In this document: positions 15,509 to 22,926 of the stretch, piece after piece
Position numbering within the stretch: position 1 is the first letter of the stretch
How the letters are laid out: each line of letters starts with the position of its first letter
DNA from: a virus
Strand: one strand, 5' to 3'
DNA length: 45,280 nucleotides
IMG/VR virus record: IMGVR_UViG_3300025437_000020
Location: 1 to 45,280 of that record
The notes under the pieces: model-generated
Database searches by the model: none
The model's input: the letters and a program-made list of their open reading frames with translations, nothing else
What the model was told of the DNA's origin: nothing
Made by a program: the position numbers and the translations under genes

Positions 15509-15933
15509 TGAAAAATATTATTAAAAAATTATTCGGTATTGATAAAATTGAAGCCGAAAAAGAACAAGCAAAAGCCGAGGCAGAATTGTTTATTAAAACT
15601 GCCGAAGAAGCCAAAGAAGCCGCTAGACTTGCTGGGTTAAGTCCAAAAGAAATTGCTACTGAGCGGAAAGAGCCCTGGGTAGCTGTTTTGGATACACACG
15701 TCAACAAGGATAATATTCGTAACGGATTTTTTGAACTTGACTGGAATGACTATTTTGTGTTACAATTACGTAGTAACGGATACGTTGGAGAAACAGATGA
15801 AGAAATTGTGGACCAATGGTTTTCCGAACTATGCCGAAATGTTGGTGCCGAAGAAGGCGTTGATATGAGTCGTAGAGGTGCCGGTTACGTTAACCGTGCG
15901 TTGCGTGAAGATGGAAGAACGGAAGTTAGTTAA
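15508..15933 (+). CDS. Conserved phage protein with N-terminal coiled coil
   Basis: The start at 15508 shares TAATG with the queE stop and is preferred to an in-frame ATG at 15496 within queE. The 141-residue product begins with a Lys/Glu/Ala-rich helix of about 50 residues, likely a coiled coil, followed by an alpha/beta domain containing GFFELDWNDYFVLQLRSNGY and MSRRGAGYVNRAL. It is coupled at its 3' end to the RNase H gene by another stop/start overlap. No enzymatic motif is visible; function is unknown. Confidence 0.6.
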   Translation: MKNIIKKLFGIDKIEAEKEQAKAEAELFIKTAEEAKEAARLAGLSPKEIATERKEPWVAVLDTHVNKDNIRNGFFELDWNDYFVLQLRSNGYVGETDEEIVDQWFSELCRNVGAEEGVDMSRRGAGYVNRALREDGRTEVS

Positions 15934-16922
15934 TGTCAAAAACATATATACTGGTAGATACAGCAAATACATTTTTTAGAGCCCGACACGTTATTAGAGG
16001 AGATCTTAATGATAAAGTCGGAATGAGTATCCATACAGTATTAGGCAGTGTCCGAAAAGCGTGGAAAGACTTTAAAGGTGACCACGTTGTCTTTTGTTTA
16101 GAGGGACGTAGCTGGCGTAAGGATTACTATGCTCCTTACAAACGTCAACGTACAGATGCTCGTGCCGCGGCAAGTCCTCGTGAGCAAGAAGAAGATCGTG
16201 TATTTTGGGAAACCTTTGATCAGTTCAAAGATTTCATTACCAATAAAACTAATTGTACGGTACTTCAGCATCAGCAGTTAGAAGCAGACGATTTGATTGC
16301 TGGATGGATACAAAGTCATCCCAACGATAATCACGTGATAATTTCGACAGACGGAGACTTTGCACAACTTATTGCACCAAACGTTCGACAATATAATGGT
16401 GTGATGCAAATTACAACTACACACGAGGGGTACTTTGATGAAAAAGGTAAACGTGTCATTGATAAGAAAACTAAACAAGAAAAGCCCGCGCCGGATCCGG
16501 CCTGGTTGCTATTTGAGAAGTGTATGCGTGGAGACACCTCCGACAATATCTTTAGTGCTTATCCAGGAGTACGTGAGAAAGGGACAAAAAATAAAGTTGG
16601 TCTCCGTGAAGCGTATGCTGACAGGGCGTCTAAAGGATATTCGTGGAACAATCTCATGCTCCAAAAGTGGGTAGACCACGAAGGAGTAGAGCATCGTGTG
16701 CTAGATGATTATATGAGAAATGTTAATTTGTGTGATCTAACAGCACAACCAAACGATATTAAATTATTAATCAAAGATACCGTACAATCTGCGATCACAG
16801 CAGAAAAAAATGTTCCGCAAGTTGGTATTAGATTATTAAAATTTTGTGCAGAATACGATCTACAAAAAGTAAGTGAGCAGGTTCAAAGTTATGCAGAACC
16901 ATTAAACGCAAGGTATATATGA
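15933..16922 (+). CDS. rnh: RNase H / 5'-3' exonuclease, FEN family (T4 Rnh-like)
   Basis: The 329-residue protein (T4 RNase H has 305) removes RNA primers and flaps from lagging-strand fragments. Metal-binding acidic motifs of the FEN family are present in order: LVDTANTFFRA with Asp9, LEADDLIAGW with Glu117, Asp119 and Asp120, STDGDFAQL with Asp140 and Asp142, and RGDTSDNI with Asp201 and Asp204. FKGDHVVFCLEG and RKDYYAPYKRQR match the early part of the fold. The helix-hairpin region after GVREKGT fits DNA binding. It overlaps both neighbours by 1 and 4 bases, placing it in the queE operon. Confidence 0.92.
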   Translation: MSKTYILVDTANTFFRARHVIRGDLNDKVGMSIHTVLGSVRKAWKDFKGDHVVFCLEGRSWRKDYYAPYKRQRTDARAAASPREQEEDRVFWETFDQFKDFITNKTNCTVLQHQQLEADDLIAGWIQSHPNDNHVIISTDGDFAQLIAPNVRQYNGVMQITTTHEGYFDEKGKRVIDKKTKQEKPAPDPAWLLFEKCMRGDTSDNIFSAYPGVREKGTKNKVGLREAYADRASKGYSWNNLMLQKWVDHEGVEHRVLDDYMRNVNLCDLTAQPNDIKLLIKDTVQSAITAEKNVPQVGIRLLKFCAEYDLQKVSEQVQSYAEPLNARYI

Positions 16923-17395
16923 TGATAGCAAATGCAAAAGTATTGATTCCGAATAAAGAATGGTTGGTAAAAGATGGTCCTAAAAAAATTGGATCTATTG
17001 CTAAATCTAAAAAAGGTTATGTTTTTTTAAAAAATGGACAAACTGTGCCTTTCAAAGATTTAACAGAAATTAATACTCAATTTGGTATCGATGTAGTTGA
17101 AGAAAAATATAAAAAAGAAAATAGCGAAACCAATGGGCATTCTGTATACGATTATCCTTGCCGTACTCATCCTTACGAACCCGTATATGATGTTCGTAGG
17201 AAATTACCATTATTTGCCAAAAGTGCAAAAAGTAAAAGTCAATATTGTGCAGGATATTATGTTATAAAATTTAAAAAAGGATGGCTTAAAAGTTTCTGTC
17301 CAAAATTAATTACATTAGAACGTAATCCATTTCAAGGACCATTCCGCACAGCACAGGAAATGAAAAAAGTATTAAACCAGTTAAATAAAGAATGA
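16919..17395 (+). CDS. Conserved basic protein of unknown function
   Basis: Two ATG codons at 16919 and 16922 are both possible starts; the first overlaps the RNase H stop by 4 bases. The 158-residue protein is rich in Lys, with a short N-terminal beta segment (KKIGSIAKSKKGYVFLKNG) and a second half with YVIKFKKGW, Cys residues at about 80, 109 and 122, and TLERNPFQGPFRTAQEM. I associate the second half with a conserved phage family without assigned function. Nucleic-acid binding is suggested by charge only. Confidence 0.6.
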   Translation: MMIANAKVLIPNKEWLVKDGPKKIGSIAKSKKGYVFLKNGQTVPFKDLTEINTQFGIDVVEEKYKKENSETNGHSVYDYPCRTHPYEPVYDVRRKLPLFAKSAKSKSQYCAGYYVIKFKKGWLKSFCPKLITLERNPFQGPFRTAQEMKKVLNQLNKE

Positions 17396-17616
17396 AGAAC
17401 CTTAACACCATTCCAATTGAAGATTTTTTAGATCGTACTCGTGTTGCCATTAAGAGTAATCAAAAAACTGTAACTTTGACTATTAAAGAAGCCACAGATC
17501 TTCAAAATAGTTTAAGTGTTGTTATGACCAGATTAGCTGGTGATTTAGATCAAATTGTTTCAACTACAGCATCAGCTGATCCTATATCTATCAAAATGGA
17601 CGGTGGAAGTTTTTAG
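17392..17616 (+). CDS. Small conserved protein (74 residues)
   Basis: The start overlaps the preceding stop by 4 bases. The product has a KTVTLTIKEATDLQNSL segment followed by a helix and ends in SIKMDGGSF. The general pattern (short strand, helix, Gly-rich tail) recurs in marine T4-like phages. No function is known. It is the last gene before a late-type promoter. Confidence 0.6.
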   Translation: MKNLNTIPIEDFLDRTRVAIKSNQKTVTLTIKEATDLQNSLSVVMTRLAGDLDQIVSTTASADPISIKMDGGSF

Positions 17617-17626
17617 GTGATTTTGT

Positions 17627-17634
17627 GATAAATA
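17627..17634 (+). promoter_or_regulatory. Late-type promoter octamer GATAAATA
   Basis: GATAAATA differs from the T4 late consensus TATAAATA at the first base only and is identical to the octamer before gp25. The predicted start is about 17640, ahead of CGGAG at 17648-17652 and the ATG at 17660. Confidence 0.5.
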
Positions 17635-17659
17635 TATATGTACTTTACGGAGATATATA

Positions 17660-17959
17660 ATGAGTCGCCCAAAACCAAAAGTTTTGTTAGAAATAACCAA
17701 TAAAAAAACTTATAAAACAGAGCAGGTCTTAGACGCAGAGGCTATTTGGGCAGTATTCTATCAAGATAAACCAATTAATCTTAAAACATCTAGTATGGTC
17801 GCACACCATATAGGTCCAAAGTACAAGAAAATTTCATTCTCCAATTCTGGTCACGCATTTAATCTAGCTGAAAAATTAAACAAATTGTTTAATACCACAG
17901 ACTTCAATGTATATAAACTTACAGTTGGAGAAAAATTAACCGATGAATCTCAAATCTAA
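17660..17959 (+). CDS. Conserved phage protein of unknown function (99 residues)
   Basis: GGAG lies 7 bases upstream of the ATG. The product starts MSRPKPKVLLE and contains AEAIWAVFYQDKPINLK, a pattern I associate with a conserved small protein of marine T4-like phages. Charge is mildly basic; a C-terminal helix GHAFNLAEKLNKLFN follows an aromatic beta segment. Its last 17 bases overlap the next gene. No function is known. Confidence 0.6.
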   Translation: MSRPKPKVLLEITNKKTYKTEQVLDAEAIWAVFYQDKPINLKTSSMVAHHIGPKYKKISFSNSGHAFNLAEKLNKLFNTTDFNVYKLTVGEKLTDESQI

Positions 17960-18323
17960 ACTAACCAAGTATATTGCAGAAACACTTGGATTAAAAACGG
18001 ACGAGAAATCTCTTAGAAAATTACAATCAATATTGTTTCTTAGTACAAGAAACAAATCAAAAGGCGGACTTCGTCTTAGTGATCAAGGGTTTGATACTCT
18101 TCAAAAAGCCGATCTTAAATTTTACAAAATTAAATTAGACGAACCAGTTGTTTATAACAACCAATTAATTATTTGGTTAGATCATTTTATTGATTGTCCT
18201 TGGTATATTACCAACAAAGACATCTATGTTTTTGGAGAAAAAATGGCAGTTCAACTAGTGTTGTTTTCAGGCAACATTGTAAAATTTACAATAGCCAAAG
18301 ACAAAAGTACCAAAACTGCTTGA
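17943..18323 (+). CDS. Conserved phage protein of unknown function (126 residues)
   Basis: The protein begins with a helical Lys/Leu-rich segment (about 1-35) followed by a beta-rich part with LDHFIDCPWYITNKDIYVFG and MAVQLVLFSGNIVKF. GGAG stands 12 bases before the ATG within the preceding gene, and the two overlap by 17 bases. The pattern is that of a conserved marine T4-like phage protein without known role. Confidence 0.6.
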   Translation: MNLKSKLTKYIAETLGLKTDEKSLRKLQSILFLSTRNKSKGGLRLSDQGFDTLQKADLKFYKIKLDEPVVYNNQLIIWLDHFIDCPWYITNKDIYVFGEKMAVQLVLFSGNIVKFTIAKDKSTKTA

Positions 18324-18348
18324 CGCTGACTGTTTTATAGTGTACAAT
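18320..18348 (+). promoter_or_regulatory. Sigma70-type promoter upstream of the MoxR-type ATPase gene
   Basis: TTGACG at 18320-18325 and TACAAT at 18343-18348 are 17 bases apart. The predicted start is near 18355, leaving a leader of about 53 bases with only a weak AAGAAAG site before the ATG at 18408. Confidence 0.65.
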
Positions 18349-18407
18349 ATATACATATTGATGCATACAGTATTCAATATTTTTTAAACACTTTAAGAAA
18401 GATTGTT

Positions 18408-19487
18408 ATGGCAGAGCAAATTTCCGCAAATCGTACAGTTACACCAAATGAAGCTAAACGTAGTCTTCGTAAATGTATTAAAATTAAACGCCCTGTGTTT
18501 ATGTGGGGTCCTCCCGGTATTGGTAAATCCGATATTGTTAAACAAATCGGAGACGAACAAGATAGAGAAGTTATCGATGTTCGTTTAAGTTTGTGGGAAC
18601 CTACTGACATTAAAGGTATTCCTTATTACAACAGTACACTCAATACAATGACCTGGGCTCCTCCCGCAGAGTTGCCTACAGATCCAGAGTCTACTGCTAT
18701 TCTGTTTTTAGATGAGTTGAACTCTGCGGCTCCTTCTACACAGGCGGCGGCATATCAATTGATTTTGAACCGTCGTGTTGGTACTTACATTTTGCCAGAA
18801 GGTGTTAGTATTGTTGCCGCAGGTAACAGAGAAACTGACAAGGCTGTTACTTATAGAATGCCTGCTCCGTTGGCAAATCGTTTTGTTCACTTAGAACTTA
18901 AATCAGATTTTGAAGATTGGCAAGAATGGGCTGTTAACAACAAAATTCACGAACAGGTTGTCGGTTATGTAGGCTTTGCTAAAAATGATTTGTATGACTT
19001 TGATCCCCGTGGTGCAAGTCGTTCTTTTGCTACACCCCGTAGCTGGTCTTTTGTATCAGAATTACTCAAAGATGACGATTTAGACGAAGGCACATTAACT
19101 GATTTGGTTTCAGGTGCAATTGGCGAAGGGCTTGCTGTTAAATTTATGGCACATCGTAAGGTTGCTAAACAGATGCCTAAGCCAGAAGATATTTTGTCAG
19201 GCAAAATTAAAAACTCTAGCATCAAAGAAATTAGTGCTATGTATTCTTTGACTGTATCTTTGTGCTACGAACTTCAAACAGCACACCAAAAGAAAGTCAA
19301 AGATTGGGATGCAATGGCAGATAACTTCTTCGGATTTATGATGGATAATTTTCCAACTGAATTGGTTGTGATGGGGGCAAAAGTTGCGCTCACAAATTAT
19401 CAATTGCCGTTTGATGCGTCTAAGTTGAAGAACTTTGATCGCTTCCACGAGAAGTACGGCAAGTTCATTATCCAGGCAATGGAATAA
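18408..19487 (+). CDS. MoxR-type AAA+ ATPase
   Basis: The 359-residue protein has Walker A GPPGIGKS (34-41), Walker B ILFLDEL with Asp102 and Glu103, and the sensor 1 segment VAAGNR, then PAPLANRF typical of the MoxR/CbbQ branch of AAA+ proteins. MoxR ATPases usually act with a VWA-domain partner as chaperones that remodel or activate protein complexes. The downstream gene encodes such a VWA protein. Between the two lie a terminator and a separate promoter, so they are neighbours but probably independent transcripts. A similar pair is found in marine T4-like phages; the substrate is unknown. Confidence 0.85.
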   Translation: MAEQISANRTVTPNEAKRSLRKCIKIKRPVFMWGPPGIGKSDIVKQIGDEQDREVIDVRLSLWEPTDIKGIPYYNSTLNTMTWAPPAELPTDPESTAILFLDELNSAAPSTQAAAYQLILNRRVGTYILPEGVSIVAAGNRETDKAVTYRMPAPLANRFVHLELKSDFEDWQEWAVNNKIHEQVVGYVGFAKNDLYDFDPRGASRSFATPRSWSFVSELLKDDDLDEGTLTDLVSGAIGEGLAVKFMAHRKVAKQMPKPEDILSGKIKNSSIKEISAMYSLTVSLCYELQTAHQKKVKDWDAMADNFFGFMMDNFPTELVVMGAKVALTNYQLPFDASKLKNFDRFHEKYGKFIIQAME

Positions 19488-19512
19488 AAAAAGGCCCCTA
19501 GGGGCCTTTTTT
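19487..19512 (+). terminator. Rho-independent, bidirectional terminator
   Basis: AAAAAAGGCCCC at 19487-19498 is fully complementary to GGGGCCTTTTTT at 19501-19512, giving a GC-rich core flanked by A and T tracts. The stop codon of the ATPase gene ends on its first base. The structure works on both strands. The remaining bases up to the next promoter are AT-rich and hold nothing I recognise. Confidence 0.9.
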
Positions 19513-19580
19513 AATATCTTAATTTTTTATCTTTATATGAACTTATTTTATACAAATAAAATAATTTGAATAAAAATCAC

Positions 19581-19609
19581 TTGCGTTTTCAACAATTTTC
19601 CTGTATAAT
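19581..19609 (+). promoter_or_regulatory. Sigma70-type promoter upstream of the VWA gene
   Basis: TTGCGT at 19581-19586 and a perfect TATAAT at 19604-19609 are separated by 17 bases. The predicted start is near 19616. A 10-base palindrome TTGTTAACAA at 19619-19628 follows and could be an operator, and AAAGGAG at 19627-19633 is the ribosome-binding site. Confidence 0.65.
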
Positions 19610-19640
19610 AACTATATATTGTTAACAAAGGAGCAAAAAT

Positions 19641-20885
19641 ATGTCGTCAGCTAAAAGTACAACAGCAACCAAAGTTTCCAAAATTGAAAAACGAGAATTT
19701 ACCACCGCAGAAAAAAACAAAATTGTAGAAAAACTTGTTACTGCTCGTATTGGATTGTTGTTACGTCATCCATTTTTTGGTAATTTAGCCACTCGTTTGA
19801 AACTTGTAGATGCTACAGATTGGCTCAGTACATTGGCCACAGATGGAAGAAACTTTTATTACAATAACGATTTTGTGCATAAATTAACACCAAAAGAGTG
19901 TGAATTTGGATTTGCACACGAAGTACTACACAATGTGTTTGATCATATGGGACGTCGCGAGCATAGAGATCCACAGTTGTCTAACATTGCCGCTGACTAT
20001 GCCGCTAATCAAATTCTAAAAGATGAGCGTATTGGCGAAGTGCCATCATTTATTAAAATCTTCCAAGATAATAAATATCGCGGAAAAAGCTATGAAGAAA
20101 TCTACGATGAAATCGAAAAAGACGCAATTAAAATTGATCTTAGTCAACTTGGAGAATTGTTAGACGAACATTTAGATGGTGAAGGCGAAGATCAAGATGG
20201 TGACAAAGACGGTAATGGGCGTCCAAAACTTACAGCCGAAGAAAAGAAAGCAATCCGAGACGAGATCAAAGAAGCAATGGTTGCGGCTGCACAGGCAGCA
20301 GGTGCAGGCAGAGTTCCAGCAGGTGTTGCTAGAATGATCCAAACTTTTACAGAACCTAAAATGGATTGGCGTCAATTGTTACGTATGAATATTCAAAGTA
20401 TTCTTAAAAGTAACTTTAGTTTTAATCGTCCAAATCGTAAAAGTCAGCATTGTGGTGCTGTATTACCTGGAATGTTAAATGAAGAAACCATTGACGTAAG
20501 TGTAGCAATTGATATGTCGGGCAGTATTTCGGATAAACAGGCCGAAGACTTTTTAAGTGAAGTCAAAGGAATTATGGAAGAATATGTAGACTTTAAATTG
20601 GATTTGTGGACTTTTGATACCAACGTTTACAACTATGCTAGTTTTACCGGAGATACTGCCGATGAAATTAATCAATACGAGATACAAGGTGGCGGCGGTA
20701 CAGACTTTGATATAAACTTTGAGTTTATGAAAGAAAAAGGAATTGAGCCAAAACGTTTTATTATGTTCACAGACGGTTATCCTTGCGGAAGTTGGGGTGA
20801 TGAAAATTACTGCGAAACATTGTTTATCATACACGGCAATGAATCCATAATTGCACCGTTCGGCCAGACAGCATACTATAAATAA
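19641..20885 (+). CDS. VWA-domain protein with N-terminal HExxH metallopeptidase-like region
   Basis: The 414-residue protein resembles the VWA-like family with a predicted metallopeptidase part. FAHEVLHNVFDH holds HEVLH at 93-97, a zinc-protease signature. A linker at about 170-230 is Asp/Glu/Gly-rich and then Ala/Lys-rich. The VWA domain (about 280-414) has the metal-ion adhesion site: DMSGS with Asp291, GGGTDF, and FTDG. Such proteins are partners of MoxR ATPases, and the preceding gene is one. Protease activity is inferred from the motif and has not been shown for most relatives. Its own promoter and an AAAGGAG site precede the ATG; the last codons contain a late promoter octamer. Confidence 0.85.
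   Translation: MSSAKSTTATKVSKIEKREFTTAEKNKIVEKLVTARIGLLLRHPFFGNLATRLKLVDATDWLSTLATDGRNFYYNNDFVHKLTPKECEFGFAHEVLHNVFDHMGRREHRDPQLSNIAADYAANQILKDERIGEVPSFIKIFQDNKYRGKSYEEIYDEIEKDAIKIDLSQLGELLDEHLDGEGEDQDGDKDGNGRPKLTAEEKKAIRDEIKEAMVAAAQAAGAGRVPAGVARMIQTFTEPKMDWRQLLRMNIQSILKSNFSFNRPNRKSQHCGAVLPGMLNEETIDVSVAIDMSGSISDKQAEDFLSEVKGIMEEYVDFKLDLWTFDTNVYNYASFTGDTADEINQYEIQGGGGTDFDINFEFMKEKGIEPKRFIMFTDGYPCGSWGDENYCETLFIIHGNESIIAPFGQTAYYK
20877..20884 (+). promoter_or_regulatory. Late promoter octamer TATAAATA (perfect T4 consensus)
   Basis: The octamer is formed by the last codons and stop of the VWA gene. The predicted start is about 20890, only 8 bases before the ATG at 20898, so the leader would be too short to hold a standard ribosome-binding site. 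Confidence 0.6.
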
Positions 20886-20897
20886 AGTACATAGATA

Positions 20898-21194
20898 ATG
20901 TCATTAAGTAGAGAAGAAGTAAACCCATTAGGAATCCTTAATTTTAGAAAATTAAGTTTTATTCCAAATCATTTTACAAAAATCAATGTTGATCCTGACA
21001 ATGATGCCAATCTTCTCGAACACTGGATTGTTTATAATTTAAATAGTCGGTATGCTATAGTTAAAAGCTACATTGTTGATCATTCTAACAAAATGATCGA
21101 AACGTTGGAAGTAGGCATAGAAGATTCGAAAGAACTTACTATGCTAACATTAGGATGCCCCTATATACATAGAAATAAAAAGGAAATTTTTTAA
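20898..21194 (+). CDS. Hypothetical protein (98 residues)
   Basis: The start at 20898 follows the late octamer by 13 bases; no Shine-Dalgarno sequence is visible. The protein has mixed alpha/beta character with an aromatic strand-like middle (EHWIVYNLNSRYAIVKSYIV). It ends one base before the next gene. I do not recognise a family. Confidence 0.5.
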   Translation: MSLSREEVNPLGILNFRKLSFIPNHFTKINVDPDNDANLLEHWIVYNLNSRYAIVKSYIVDHSNKMIETLEVGIEDSKELTMLTLGCPYIHRNKKEIF

Positions 21195-21195
21195 A

Positions 21196-21456
21196 ATGGA
21201 AAATCAAGAAACAGCACAAGTAGCAACAGAGAACGGCGTAGGTGGTACAGCCGCTCCAAAACAACCAGAATTGAGTATCAATGATCTATTGAACATTCGT
21301 GCCGTCATCGACACAGCAGTTCGTAGAGGTGCATTCGGTGGGGCAGAGGCTTCATCGGTAGGTGTAGTATTTGATCGTCTTAACACATTCTTGAATGCAG
21401 TTGCACCAAAACCTGCAACTACAGAAACTGATACCCAAGAAACCGCAACAGCTTAA
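21196..21456 (+). CDS. Small conserved Ala/Thr-rich protein (86 residues)
   Basis: AAAAGGAAA lies 11 bases upstream of the ATG. The termini are low-complexity Ala/Thr/Glu/Gln; the core SINDLLNIRAVIDTAVRRGA, then FGGAEASSVGVVFDRLNTFL, is a compact helical region that I associate with a conserved small protein of marine T4-like phages. No function has been assigned that I know of. The core could be an oligomerisation or protein-binding unit. Confidence 0.65.
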   Translation: MENQETAQVATENGVGGTAAPKQPELSINDLLNIRAVIDTAVRRGAFGGAEASSVGVVFDRLNTFLNAVAPKPATTETDTQETATA

Positions 21457-21469
21457 TTAGGAGATAACC

Positions 21470-22042
21470 ATGAAGCACGTAGGAAAAATGAAAAACAACG
21501 GTGCTAAAATCGTTGTAGCCTACCGAACATTACCAGGAGATCCATACAGCGCATTAGTAGTAGGTACTGGCAATCTCGGAGAATCGTATCACGATGCATT
21601 GATGAGTACTGTACAAGATGTCGAAGGACAACAGGCAAATGAACTTGCAGATGTTCTTGCAGTAAGAAACTTCCCAGATGGCAGTAATATGCTTCAATGG
21701 TTACACTCCAAAGGGCAACTTAAAAAAGTTCCAACGAACGGTGTTCTAATGACTCCTACTACACAAAATAGTGTTCCGCTCGATGAATTAAATAATTTGA
21801 TTGCAGAACAAAAAGGTGTGTCAGTAGAAGACCTAGCAGTTACCGATGGGTCTAAACCTAATCCAAAAGCTAAAAAGGCCGCGGAGCCAGTAGTCGAAGA
21901 ATCAACAGATAATTTAACTCCTGCAGAACTTCGTTCAAAGGCAGATGCATTATTTAAACAGGCTCAGCAATTACGAAAACAGGCCGATGCATTAGATCCA
22001 CCAAAAAGCAAGAAAAAAGTTCCAGAGGTTGAAGTAGATTAA
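21470..22042 (+). CDS. Conserved phage protein with C-terminal coiled coil
   Basis: TAGGAG stands 6 bases before the ATG. The 190-residue protein has an N-terminal globular part (about 1-85) with TGAKI-like strand segments and YHDALMSTVQDVEGQQANELADVL, followed by a linker rich in Pro, Ala and Lys. A helix LRSKADALFKQAQQLRKQAD at about 150-175 is a likely coiled coil, and the tail is basic then acidic. It resembles conserved, unassigned proteins of marine T4-like phages. The stop overlaps thyA by one base (TAATG). Confidence 0.6.
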   Translation: MKHVGKMKNNGAKIVVAYRTLPGDPYSALVVGTGNLGESYHDALMSTVQDVEGQQANELADVLAVRNFPDGSNMLQWLHSKGQLKKVPTNGVLMTPTTQNSVPLDELNNLIAEQKGVSVEDLAVTDGSKPNPKAKKAAEPVVEESTDNLTPAELRSKADALFKQAQQLRKQADALDPPKSKKKVPEVEVD

Positions 22043-22926
22043 TGTCACATCCAGAGCAGGCGTATTTAGACGCATTACAAAATATTTTAGACAACGGTGA
22101 GGATCGTCCTGATCGAACAGGAACTGGTACTCGCAGTATATTTGGTCTTCAAATGCGTTTTGATTTAACAGAAGGCTTTCCAGCAATTACTACAAAAAAA
22201 CTTGCGTGGAAAGCAGTTGTTAGCGAACTGCTTTGGTTTATAGAAGGGTCAGGTGATGAGAATCGTTTAAAAGAAATTTTACACGGTGAACGTTATTCTG
22301 ATAAAAAAACTATATGGTCTGACAATGCTACTGCTCCATATTGGGTACAAAAACGTTTACAGAGACACCCCGGCGACCTAGGTCGTGTTTATGGAGTACA
22401 ATGGAGACGGTGGCGTAAACCATTGATTCGTGTTAACAAAGTTGTTCTTCAAAATCACGATCAGTTAATCGAATTAATAAACGGTATCAAGGATGATCCA
22501 TACAGTCGTAGACATATTATTACTGCTTGGAATCCAGGTGAAATTGATTTAATGGCATTGCCTCCTTGCCATATGATGGCACAATTTTATGTTTCCAATG
22601 GTAGACTAAGTTGTCAGATGTATCAGCGTAGTGCCGATATGTTTTTGGGAGTGCCGTTTAATATTGCTTCTTATGCGTTATTCACACATATGATAGCACA
22701 GGTATGTAATTTAGAAGTAGGTGATTTAATTATTACAATCGGTGATGCACATATCTATAATAATCATTTTGATCAGGTCAATGAACAATTGGCACGTAAG
22801 CCGTTGCCACTGCCTGCGTTAAATTTAAATCCAGAAATTGATGTAATAACCGATTTTGATATGCAGGATATAGAGTTAGTAGAATATGAAAGTCACAAAG
22901 CTATTAAAGCACCAATGGCAGTTTAA
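22042..22926 (+). CDS. thyA: Thymidylate synthase (ThyA type)
   Basis: The enzyme methylates dUMP to dTMP with methylene-tetrahydrofolate. The 294-residue protein (264 in E. coli) has RTGTGTRSIFG with the phosphate-binding Arg, ELLWFIEGS, the catalytic Cys176 in LPPCH, QRSADMFLGVPFNIASYA, and the C-terminal KAIKAPMAV. Asn207 in FNIASY marks a dUMP enzyme; dCMP hydroxymethylases carry Asp there, so hydroxymethylcytosine synthesis is not suggested. SRRH gives the second phosphate site. It is the last rightward gene and meets the leftward structural genes with stop codons overlapping in TTTAA. Confidence 0.95.
   Translation: MSHPEQAYLDALQNILDNGEDRPDRTGTGTRSIFGLQMRFDLTEGFPAITTKKLAWKAVVSELLWFIEGSGDENRLKEILHGERYSDKKTIWSDNATAPYWVQKRLQRHPGDLGRVYGVQWRRWRKPLIRVNKVVLQNHDQLIELINGIKDDPYSRRHIITAWNPGEIDLMALPPCHMMAQFYVSNGRLSCQMYQRSADMFLGVPFNIASYALFTHMIAQVCNLEVGDLIITIGDAHIYNNHFDQVNEQLARKPLPLPALNLNPEIDVITDFDMQDIELVEYESHKAIKAPMAV

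Noticed and set aside
22042-22926. dCMP hydroxymethylase rather than thymidylate synthase
   Set aside because: The residue that selects the base is Asn in FNIASY, as in dUMP enzymes, not Asp.
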